Part shown: in pieces, positions 14,862-21,141 of the stretch | How positions within the stretch are numbered: the first letter of the stretch is position 1 | How the letters are laid out: each line of letters starts with the position of its first letter | Origin: a virus | IMG/VR virus record: IMGVR_UViG_3300042988_001087 | Coordinates: 1 to 25,493 of that record | Length of the DNA: 25,493 nt | Direction: 5' to 3' (one strand) | The notes under the pieces: generated by a model | The model's input: only the letters and a program-made list of their open reading frames with translations | Told to the model about the DNA's origin: nothing | The model's database searches: none | Position numbers and translations under genes: made by a program

Positions 14862-15611
14862 TTATACCACCGTCTTTAAGAAGAAGGAAGTTTTATAAAC
14901 AGCATTAGAACCTTCAATATGAATAATATCCTTACAGATACCAAGATTCATTGAGGCGAAACTATTAGAAGCAAAGATAGTCATTAGGAGTTGTTTATCA
15001 ACTACAACCTTGAAAGTGTCTTTAAGAGTATCACATTTAACCTTTTGAGTAAATGAACTGGACTTAATATCTTTATCGGTAATACTTATATTCAACTCGT
15101 TCTGACCAGAGGAACCTTTAAAAATAGCATATCCATGTTCTAAAACAGGAAGTGCTTTAATAAACGACTTATATTTTTCTGGACTAAACTCTATTTTTTG
15201 AAGATATGGTAATTGAGCATCTAGTCCTTTGGGACCATTTCTTACAATTTTAAGATTGCCACCATAAAATAGTAACTCGGTTTCTTCGGTCTTAAGTTCC
15301 ATTTTCTCTGAGTCAACTAACCAAGTAAATCCACTTGAGAAGATATTAAGAATAGAAACTAACTCATTAACATTGATAATACCAAACTTAAAATCTGCCT
15401 TTAAATCAGCATCTTTAAGAAACTCAGGAACAAAGTCAACCATCACTGTGACTGTCTTTGCTTCGCTTTGAGTACTAATTTTTATTCTTTTATCTGCTTG
15501 AAAATCAATGGCAAACCTATCACAATGAACTCGTTGAAGATCCTTAAATGCGGAGAATAATGCTCCAGCTTTATCTTCATCAAAAACCGCTTTTAAAATA
15601 TAAGAATCCAT
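14862..15611 (-). CDS. 45: Sliding clamp gp45
   Basis: A 249-aa protein assigned from fold-like sequence pattern and position before gene 44, as in T4 (228 aa). The alternation of beta strands, the LKDADLKADFKFGIINVNEL segment in the first half and the FKVVVDKQLLMTIFAS-like stretch in the second half fit a two-domain clamp. The protein encircles DNA, ties polymerase gp43 to the template and, in T4, also activates late transcription with gp33 and gp55, which fits the TATAAATA promoters seen here. AAAGGA lies 7 bases before the ATG. A promoter with a perfect TATAAT lies just upstream. Confidence 0.85.
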   Translation of the reverse strand: MDSYILKAVFDEDKAGALFSAFKDLQRVHCDRFAIDFQADKRIKISTQSEAKTVTVMVDFVPEFLKDADLKADFKFGIINVNELVSILNIFSSGFTWLVDSEKMELKTEETELLFYGGNLKIVRNGPKGLDAQLPYLQKIEFSPEKYKSFIKALPVLEHGYAIFKGSSGQNELNISITDKDIKSSSFTQKVKCDTLKDTFKVVVDKQLLMTIFASNSFASMNLGICKDIIHIEGSNAVYKTSFFLKTVV

Positions 15612-15631
15612 AATATATCCTTTGTAGATAT

Positions 15632-15659
15632 ATTATAAACTAGATTATAGATAAAACAA
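15632..15659 (-). promoter_or_regulatory. Sigma70-like promoter before gene 45
   Basis: On the minus strand, TTGTTT (15659-15654) and TATAAT (15637-15632) are 16 bases apart, 21 bases before the gene 45 ATG. A second TATAAT (15649-15644) overlaps the spacer. The 16-base spacing is shared with candidate promoters of 32, 41, uvsX and rmlB. No convincing MotA box is seen. Confidence 0.5.
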
Positions 15660-15667
15660 TACCCCTT

Positions 15668-15979
15668 TTAAGAAACTTTTTCTACAACTTCAGCTTCTTC
15701 TTTGGTTAATCCGTCTTTAGCCAATTCCCTTATTAAATCGCTTTTCATTTTATAGTTGTAATGCTTGTCGGCTAAATCAGTTAAGGTTGTGCAAAGTAAC
15801 CACAATCCAGCCAAGGCGGTAACTTGCCAAAGGATAGTTGCAAGGGAACCTTTAAATAACCAAACCATAGCACCAATAAGTGCTAAGGTTACAAGCATCT
15901 TTCTTGAAGTCCATCTTGGTGTCTTCATTTCTTTTACATTCTTTATAAAAGAATCCATTTTATTAATATCAATACTCAT
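15668..15979 (-). CDS. Small two-helix membrane protein (holin-like topology)
   Basis: A 103-aa protein that is hidden inside a longer open frame. The start is set at the ATG at 15979 because AAAGGAG lies 5 bases before it. After a charged N-terminus there are two hydrophobic segments (about 28-42, MLVTLALIGAMVWLF, and 44-66, GSLATILWQVTALAGLWLLC), then a charged C-terminal helix (about 72-103). Two helices with charged ends is a topology shared by class II holins, but many small phage membrane proteins look like this. It begins 13 bases past the stop of the exported beta-rich protein and would share its late promoter. Lysis is one possible role; no family was recognised. Confidence 0.65.
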   Translation of the reverse strand: MSIDINKMDSFIKNVKEMKTPRWTSRKMLVTLALIGAMVWLFKGSLATILWQVTALAGLWLLCTTLTDLADKHYNYKMKSDLIRELAKDGLTKEEAEVVEKVS

Positions 15980-16495
15980 TTTTTCTCCTTTTTTAGAATC
16001 TTGTTGAGAACGACGCATAGAATAAATTTCTTTGCTCGTCATCATCATAAGTAATAACACGCCCAACCCCAACACCCAAGTTACTCCAGACTTCTCCGAA
16101 TCTTTCTGGTGCTGGATAGAAACTGACTCCAACTCCTGCTGATTGACTTGAGATGAGTCCATCGAGTGCGAAGGTGTTCCAGATTCGGAGTGGGCTGAAT
16201 CTGAGTCCAACGTCGATGTCTTTGATGTCGGTTCCGTCTTTGTTTCCCCCAAGGTATCCACCGTATGCTCCGAAGTCCCATCCTGGGTCAAAGATGAATT
16301 CTTTCCTCGTGACTTTAATTTCCCAGATTGGTGTTTCTGTTCCGTCTGGGTTTTTTCTGGTGGGGACGATTGGTTCTCCGTCCTCCCCCCTAGGGAACAC
16401 GACGTAATTATGCCAAAGACGAAAATCAAGCTTATCATCTGGGCGATCAATATGGGAGATCGTAACTTTGTTATCTTCTTCTTTAACATCATCAA
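15668..16495 (-). other. Candidate embedded lipoprotein ORF (u-spanin-like layout)
   Basis: An open frame of up to 275 codons, shifted against the 216-aa gene, runs through most of it and on in frame into the 103-aa membrane protein. Its start has AGAGGAG 6 bases before the second of two adjacent ATGs. The N-terminus has a K-rich start (LKKKITKLR), a hydrophobic core (ILIAQMISLIFVFG) and the lipobox I-T-S-Cys33, followed by Ser. A Ser/Thr/Gln/Glu linker of about 100 residues leads to a hydrophobic segment (VTWVLGLGVLLLMMM, 138-152) with arginines after it. A lipobox followed by a linker and a membrane segment is the layout of unimolecular spanins. The reading could be an accident of a GC-rich segment, which is also open in other frames. 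Confidence 0.3.
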
Positions 16496-16643
16496 CTCCT
16501 CTAATAAGTTCTATATCTGGTTTTGGTTTTACAACCGAATAACCATTTGGAGTCACAGAGGGAGCAGAGTTATTAAAATATAAAGTAGCCGCCAATAGTC
16601 CTATAAGAAATATTGGCGCTAAACTTTCTAACTCTAATTTCAT
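15993..16643 (-). CDS. Exported beta-rich protein, possible outer-membrane barrel
   Basis: A 216-aa protein, not recognised as a named family. A single hydrophobic segment (9-24, APIFLIGLLAATLYFN) anchors or exports it. Residues 30-110 are polar. Residues 118-216 alternate in the manner of outer-membrane strands (FDPGWDFGAYGGYLGG, later SAGVGVSFYPAP and NLGVGVGRVITYD) and the chain ends in Phe, the usual terminal residue of barrel proteins. AGGA lies 6 bases before the ATG, with a late promoter overlapping a hairpin immediately upstream. Codons end in C far more often than in neighbouring genes (ATC, GAC, TTC, CTC, GTC), pointing to recent transfer, expression tuning, or a second coding frame. 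Confidence 0.75.
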   Translation of the reverse strand: MKLELESLAPIFLIGLLAATLYFNNSAPSVTPNGYSVVKPKPDIELIRGVDDVKEEDNKVTISHIDRPDDKLDFRLWHNYVVFPRGEDGEPIVPTRKNPDGTETPIWEIKVTRKEFIFDPGWDFGAYGGYLGGNKDGTDIKDIDVGLRFSPLRIWNTFALDGLISSQSAGVGVSFYPAPERFGEVWSNLGVGVGRVITYDDDEQRNLFYASFSTRF

Positions 16644-16666
16644 ATGGCTTCCTAGCCATATTTATA
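16642..16666 (-). promoter_or_regulatory. Late promoter overlapping a start-site hairpin
   Basis: The minus strand reads TATAAATA (16666-16659). ATATGGCT (16661-16654) and AGCCATAT (16649-16642) form an 8-bp stem whose 4-nt loop is the ribosome site AGGA, and the start codon lies in the right arm. A late transcript would begin near 16653, inside the loop, and so lack the left arm. A read-through transcript from the rml genes would carry the full hairpin and hide the start. T4 e, soc and 49 use this arrangement to block early translation. Confidence 0.65.
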
Positions 16667-16670
16667 AAAA

Positions 16671-17930
16671 TTAAATTTTTATAATTTTAGCGGTAGGATC
16701 TGAAATAAATTCTTTATAACCTCCATCAATCTTACTAACTGTCAACTCAGGAGTTATGTTATAAAACTTAGTAACAAAGTCATCAAGTTTGAACCCCTCG
16801 GATACTATGTTTATTTTTTGTATTGAATCAGTTTTAAACTCATTATTTTTAAACATATTAATAATTTGAAGAGACAATTCTGAGACTTCTGTTGGAGACA
16901 CGTATTCATTAGGATCTACTGCAATTTTACCAGTTTCTTTAATAATCTGAGAGAATCTTTTAAATATATCTGGATTGTTATCATTAGCACCATAAAGATT
17001 TGCGACTCTTAGAAGGGTTGTTGTTCTTGTTGTTTGAATATTTGAAGAGAGAGTTAATACAAATTCCATGTCTTGCTTGGATCTTGTATATGTGCTTGTA
17101 TGATAATTAATGATATTTGGTTTAACTTTATGATATACATAATTTGTTGATATTTGTATGAAATTCCAATTTCTTTCGGAGCAAAGACCAGCAAAAAGTA
17201 ATGGTAATCTAATGTTTGTCCATCTCCACTTATCGTTTAATTCTGAAGATTCTTGTGTGTTGGTTAAAGCTGCACAATTTATAAAAGTTACATCTCTATC
17301 TTTAAAATTTAAATCCATAAGTTTTGTAAAGTTTCTGAATTCATCTTCATTAAGAATCTTATCAAAACAAGGAATTACTTCATAGGTATGCATACCTACT
17401 TCTTTGTAAGCAACTTCAGTTAGTGCCTTACCAAGTTTTCCACCAGCACCAAAAATAAATAAAATTTTATTATTAGTAGTATTTTTTTCATGTCTTATTT
17501 CGTCTGCTGGGTCGTTTCTCCCGAATCCCTTATAAAGCTTATTAAGACCATTAAAGGTATAGGATATTTTATTTAATTCAAGGTTTCTGTAACCATGATG
17601 TATACCATGCTCTACATATAAACTATAAATTCCCCTTGGTTCTGTAACAAAGAATTTGGTTTCTTTGGTTTCTGGATTATAGAACTCATAAACCATCCTT
17701 GAGTTCCAAGTTATGAATTCATCGTCTTGAAAGTTGTGTTCATGTGGTCCTCTTTTAACGAGAGGATTTGTCTCGCTAATATACATATTAATAACAGACT
17801 TAAAAGTATCCGAATCTGATCTTAAAATCTCCATAAGAAGACCACGACTATCTTCAAATGGTTTAAGTTTTCTTACTTTAACTTTTCCACCCCACCAAGA
17901 ATGAATAATATCAAAAGGTATAGTTTCCAT
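16671..17930 (-). CDS. RmlC-RmlD fusion: dTDP-4-keto-6-deoxysugar epimerase-reductase
   Basis: A 419-aa two-domain protein. Residues 15-150 are RmlC-like: FEDSRGLLMEI (25-35) matches FxDxRGxxxE, RGPHEH (60-65) holds the catalytic His, and VEHGIHHGY (106-114) matches the conserved GxxHGF. Residues 155-419 are RmlD-like: FGAGGKLGKAL (160-170) binds NAD(P)H, FINCAALTNT is the usual NCAAyT block, ISTNYVY (260-266) stands for STDYVF, and YTRSK (281-285) is YxxxK. RmlC and RmlD together turn the RmlB product into dTDP-L-rhamnose; the fusion would do both steps. The two are usually separate proteins. The start overlaps the rmlB stop as TAATG. The exact sugar made is not certain, and no RmlA is present in the window. 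Confidence 0.8.
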   Translation of the reverse strand: METIPFDIIHSWWGGKVKVRKLKPFEDSRGLLMEILRSDSDTFKSVINMYISETNPLVKRGPHEHNFQDDEFITWNSRMVYEFYNPETKETKFFVTEPRGIYSLYVEHGIHHGYRNLELNKISYTFNGLNKLYKGFGRNDPADEIRHEKNTTNNKILFIFGAGGKLGKALTEVAYKEVGMHTYEVIPCFDKILNEDEFRNFTKLMDLNFKDRDVTFINCAALTNTQESSELNDKWRWTNIRLPLLFAGLCSERNWNFIQISTNYVYHKVKPNIINYHTSTYTRSKQDMEFVLTLSSNIQTTRTTTLLRVANLYGANDNNPDIFKRFSQIIKETGKIAVDPNEYVSPTEVSELSLQIINMFKNNEFKTDSIQKINIVSEGFKLDDFVTKFYNITPELTVSKIDGGYKEFISDPTAKIIKI

Positions 17931-18950
17931 TATATTGCTCCCAATTCTAAATGTTTGCTTTCTGGTCTGTTATAAAGTTTTACATTATTTTTATAAAATT
18001 CCATAACCATCTTAAATTGCCTGTGAAGAACATGATCAATAAAATACTCATCAATGTCTCTGTCTGTATTAAGTGCATACATAAGATCATTTCCGTTTCT
18101 ATCAGAAACATGTTCATATGTTGCTTTAATATCAAAGTCTGACTCTAGTATGTTACACCATAATTTAACAATTTCAAGATTACTTTGTAATTCTTGTCTT
18201 TGGGCAATATGGAGAACATCTCTATGAGGTAACTTACCAGAAATATAATCCGCAATTACCTTAACACTTATTGAAACAGGAGTCCATTGTCTTATATGCC
18301 TTCCATCACCGTGAATTAATATAGGTTGACCATTAAATGCTCTCAAAATAGACTTAGGAAACATTTTTTCTGGATGCTGGTGTTCACCAAATTGATTTGC
18401 CAATCTAATATACTTAACATCTACTCCAAAAGTATGCTTCAACGCACCCAAGTATAAATCTTGTGCTGCTTTAGAGGCAGAATATGGATTATTAGGAGCA
18501 AATGGAGTCTTGGGTGTAAACCAGAATTTTTCGTCTGTTTGATCTAAAGGTATCTCACCATATACTTCGTCCGTCGAAATATGATAAAAAGTGTTTATGT
18601 TCTTTAACCCTATTCTATCAATTAGGTTTGGTATTAAAAGCACATTTTCTTTATAAACTTCTGAAGTATATAAACTCTTAGTAACATGACTTCCAGAAGC
18701 AAAATTTAAAATATCAAATGATAGTAAACTCATAATATCGCTATGGAAACTATTAATATCACAATCAATTCTTATAATGTTTAATTCTGAGCAAAGTTTC
18801 CTATAAGTTTCAATATTATAATCAGTGGAATAATCAAGTCTATCTATAGAAATAATTTCTTTATAGTTATTTCTGATAGATTTAAGTTCCTTAAGGAAAT
18901 TTATGCCTATAAAACCTCAGACCACCAGTTACAATAAGATTTTTTTTCAT
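17930..18950 (-). CDS. dTDP-glucose 4,6-dehydratase (RmlB-like), frameshifted near its N-terminus
   Basis: The main open frame (267 codons from 18733) lacks the cofactor loop. Reading upstream in the same frame continues without a stop to codon 11, where a single extra base (the A opposite T at 18917, in CTGAGG) breaks the frame. Removing it restores MKKNLIVTGGLGFIGINFLK, a standard NAD-binding start, and a 339-aa protein. The ATG at 18950 has GGAG 6 bases upstream. Further marks are STDEVYGE (125-132, catalytic Thr-Asp-Glu), YSASK (156-160), NQFGEHQHPEKMFP and RHIRQWTPV. As written, translation from 18950 stops after 19 codons. This is either a sequencing error or an inactivating mutation; a shortened protein from 18733 would lack the dinucleotide loop. 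Confidence 0.8.
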
Positions 18951-18970
18951 TTTGTCTCCAATTTATATAT

Positions 18971-18998
18971 ATTATAACACAAATTTAATATCTTTAAA
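18971..18998 (-). promoter_or_regulatory. Sigma70-like promoter before the rml genes
   Basis: On the minus strand, TTTAAA (18998-18993) and TATAAT (18976-18971) are 16 bases apart, and TGT just before the -10 box makes it an extended -10. It ends 20 bases before the ATG at 18950. It would start the rmlB-rmlCD transcript that reads toward the late cassette hairpin. Confidence 0.5.
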
Positions 18999-19003
18999 TT
19001 AAT

Positions 19004-19011
19004 TATAAATA
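19004..19011 (+). promoter_or_regulatory. T4-type late promoter for the homing endonuclease
   Basis: TATAAATA lies 23 bases before the ATG of the GIY-YIG gene, on the plus strand. AAAGGA lies between, 11 bases from the ATG, which is a long spacing. Confidence 0.65.
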
Positions 19012-19034
19012 AACATTAAAGGATTAAATTTTCT

Positions 19035-19790
19035 ATGAGTAAAAAAAATTGTTATTATGTGTATTTTCTTCTAGATACTAGAAGAAAACAAAAATTTATT
19101 TTTAGGAATTTTGAGTTTGATTATGTTCCATTTTATGTAGGGAAGGGAAAAAATTATAGATATGCTGATCATTTTCAATATTCAACTCTTTCAAAGGAAA
19201 ATAATAGAAAAGCAACAAAAATTAAAAGCATAATAAATGAAACAAATAAAAATCCAGAAGTTGTTATTGTTTACAAAAATTTATCTAATGAAGATGCTTT
19301 AAAAATTGAAAGTGATTTAATTTCCGAACTAAAAAGAATAGAAGATGGTGGGATACTAACAAATACAACATTAGGTGGAGAAAATCCACCCGCTCTCTTT
19401 GGTGAAAATAACGGTTTCTTTAAAAGACACCATACAGAAGAATCTAAAAAAATAATGAGTTTAAAGAAATTAGGTAAGAAATTAAATAAAAATCATATTG
19501 AAAAACTTAAGCAATCACATATGGGTGCAAAGAATGGTTTTTTTGGAAAAAAACATTCAAAAGAAACTAAACTATTAATGAGTAAAATAAAAAAAGAAAA
19601 GAAAAAGAAACAATATATACTTTCATTAACTGATGGTAAAGAATTAATCGTTGAAAACTTAAAGCAATTTTGTATTGACAATGGTTATACCTATAGTTGT
19701 ATATGTAATCTAGTAGCTAAAAGAATAAAAAAATGTTATGGGTTTATATCGGCAAAAATAAAACCCCCTGAGAATTCTCAAGGGGTTTGA
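19035..19790 (+). CDS. GIY-YIG homing endonuclease with NUMOD3 repeats
   Basis: A 251-aa free-standing homing endonuclease. YYVYFLL (7-13) and FYVGKG (33-38) are the GIY and YIG strands, R42 and H46 follow in the usual helix, and ALKIESDLI (88-96) contains the metal-binding Glu92. Two NUMOD3 DNA-binding repeats follow (about 123-142 and 164-183, both GxNNGFF/GAKNGFF-like with S...MS), then a Lys-rich helix and a C-terminal segment like a small helix-turn-helix (205-240). It lies antisense just after gene 32. T4 carries SegG, also GIY-YIG, beside its gene 32, where it drives exclusion of markers from competing phages. The last codons of this gene form the gene 32 terminator. Confidence 0.9.
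   Translation: MSKKNCYYVYFLLDTRRKQKFIFRNFEFDYVPFYVGKGKNYRYADHFQYSTLSKENNRKATKIKSIINETNKNPEVVIVYKNLSNEDALKIESDLISELKRIEDGGILTNTTLGGENPPALFGENNGFFKRHHTEESKKIMSLKKLGKKLNKNHIEKLKQSHMGAKNGFFGKKHSKETKLLMSKIKKEKKKKQYILSLTDGKELIVENLKQFCIDNGYTYSCICNLVAKRIKKCYGFISAKIKPPENSQGV
19761..19788 (-). terminator. Terminator of gene 32, inside the 3' end of the homing endonuclease gene
   Basis: AAACCCC (19761-19767) pairs with GGGGTTT (19782-19788). The inner TGAG/CTCA pairs around AATT, and one C-A mismatch separates the two stems. In minus-strand sense a TTTTATTTTT tract follows, and gene 32 ends 20 bases before it. In plus-strand sense the tail is ATTTGTTT, so weak bidirectional use is possible. The same bases encode the last ten residues of the endonuclease. 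Confidence 0.85.
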
Positions 19791-19808
19791 TTTGTTTAAT
19801 TTAAGTTT

Positions 19809-20774
19809 TCACTTAAACAATTCGTCATCAGAAAGGCTATCAAGATCTATGCCAGCGTCTTCTTCCTTAGCTGGTTCGTCCTCGACTTCAGCGGTTGCTG
19901 CTTTTGGTTTTGTAACTGGTTTAGGAGCAGCACTTGTTGTTTGTGCTTTAGGTGTTGCTGGGGTTGGTTCTGAAGGTGTTTCTACCGCACCACTGTCTTG
20001 TTCAGAACCTTCGGCTGATCCCCCAGATTCACCAGTTGGTGTATCAAGTAATTTCTTGAGATCTTCGTAACCACGGAGGCGACCAGCGACTTTCTCTTGA
20101 AGATTGTGGATTTGTCCATGAATAACATCAAGATCGTCTTCACTACCAATAGCAGATGCAGCAGAACTAAAGTGACTTGATTCGTAGTTATTGAACTCAC
20201 CCTTCTTCTTAATAACTAAGTTGAAGTTATAACCTTCAAATGGATCAAAGAATGGAAGTTTCTGATCGAAGAAAGCATCCTTAAACTTCTCAAAGATTTG
20301 AGGACCAACTTCCCAAACAAGAACCTTACCAGTTTGATCTTCTTCGGTTCCCTTGCGAGGATCATCTACAACAAGCACATTTACATAGTAACGAGGTTTG
20401 CGGTTGTATGCTCTAGCTAAATCTTCTTCAGCCTTTGATGCAGAACCAGCATTTACTTTGGTCCAATATGTGCGAGCTTTTTCACAAATTGGGCACTTAT
20501 GTTCCTTGCCATTTGTAGTTGGGCAAATGGTATAGACTCTCTTTCCATTGCTTCTAGTATAAATGTGAGCGAAAGCCTCAAACCAAGGTTCGTCCAAACC
20601 ATCATTTATATGGACATTTGGTAATACCCTAAGAACATAGTTTACTTTTGGTTTATTTGAAGGAAGTGTTGGATTAAATTTCCAACTGTTGTCATATGAC
20701 TGACCTTCATCCTTCTCTTTTATTTTGCTAACAACCTCGTTGTAGCGTTCTTTTACTGACTTGAATTTACTCAT
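19809..20774 (-). CDS. 32: Single-stranded DNA-binding protein gp32
   Basis: A 321-aa gp32 homologue (T4: 301 aa) that coats ssDNA in replication, recombination and repair. The basic N-terminus (SKFKSVKERY) stands for the cooperativity domain. The core has the zinc-binding set His70, Cys84, Cys94, Cys97, spaced like T4 His64/Cys77/Cys87/Cys90, with CPTTNGKEHKCPIC visible. YYVNVLVVDDPR and FDPFEGYNFNLVIKKKG are typical core strands. The tail is Thr/Ala/Pro-rich and ends acidic (DLDSLSDDELFK), the segment that recruits partner proteins in T4. GAAAGGAAA precedes the ATG. It has its own promoter and its own terminator, as expected for a highly expressed gene. Confidence 0.95.
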   Translation of the reverse strand: MSKFKSVKERYNEVVSKIKEKDEGQSYDNSWKFNPTLPSNKPKVNYVLRVLPNVHINDGLDEPWFEAFAHIYTRSNGKRVYTICPTTNGKEHKCPICEKARTYWTKVNAGSASKAEEDLARAYNRKPRYYVNVLVVDDPRKGTEEDQTGKVLVWEVGPQIFEKFKDAFFDQKLPFFDPFEGYNFNLVIKKKGEFNNYESSHFSSAASAIGSEDDLDVIHGQIHNLQEKVAGRLRGYEDLKKLLDTPTGESGGSAEGSEQDSGAVETPSEPTPATPKAQTTSAAPKPVTKPKAATAEVEDEPAKEEDAGIDLDSLSDDELFK

Positions 20775-20813
20775 AGATGTTTCCTTTCGTTTTCTATTCG
20801 TTTGCTTTTGTGT

Positions 20814-20841
20814 ATTGTAGCAGAGCTAATTAATGTTGCAA
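20814..20841 (-). promoter_or_regulatory. Sigma70-like promoter before gene 32
   Basis: On the minus strand, TTGCAA (20841-20836) and TACAAT (20819-20814) are 16 bases apart, and TGC directly before the -10 gives an extended -10. It ends 39 bases before the gene 32 ATG in the noncoding gap after the helix-turn-helix gene. Confidence 0.6.
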
Positions 20842-20859
20842 TGTCCAAGAAATTTGGAT

Positions 20860-21138
20860 TTAGAATTTGCATTTTCCGTATCGTTGAATTGCGTCTTTTT
20901 TTAATAGGTCTTTAAACTCTTTATTAAGTTTATCTACTGCCTCCCTTTCCGACATACCAAAGAAATCTTTTAAACCAACAACACAGTCCCAAATATTTAT
21001 ATTCTGTTCGTATACCATTTTTTTAACTATTTTATTGTATATCTTTTTTACTTCAAGATGTGCCTTATTCGGAGTCATACCGCATTTTTTACCTAACTCG
21101 TCATATGTCAAAGGTTTAGAAACTGATTTATAATTCAT
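20860..21138 (-). CDS. Small helix-turn-helix protein, sigma region 4-like
   Basis: A 92-aa protein. PLTYDELGKKCGMTPNKAHL (9-28) followed by EVKKIYNKIVKKM resembles the region 4 helix-turn-helix of sigma70 factors (LTLxEIGxxLGVTxxRVxxIExxAxxKLR). A second helical part (FFGMSEREAVDKLNKEF, 59-75) follows. The chain has no other sigma regions. AAGGA lies in the last codons of gene 41, and three bases separate the genes. By place (between 41 and 32) and content it may be a transcription modulator; a gp33-like or other late-transcription role is only a guess, as no gp33 similarity is visible. Confidence 0.6.
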   Translation of the reverse strand: MNYKSVSKPLTYDELGKKCGMTPNKAHLEVKKIYNKIVKKMVYEQNINIWDCVVGLKDFFGMSEREAVDKLNKEFKDLLKKDAIQRYGKCKF

Positions 21139-21141
21139 AGA

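Noticed and set aside
16081-16407. Further open frames in the 216-aa gene region (66 aa on minus, 84 aa on plus)
   Set aside because: They have no ribosome site or protein features and arise from the same C-ending codons. They also warn that the embedded lipoprotein frame could be an accident.
20994-21001. TATAAATA on the minus strand inside the small helix-turn-helix gene
   Set aside because: It is fully within coding sequence (codons for Asn-Ile-Asn-Ile), 220 bases from gene 32, and gene 32 has a better promoter closer by. A late promoter for gene 32 remains possible.
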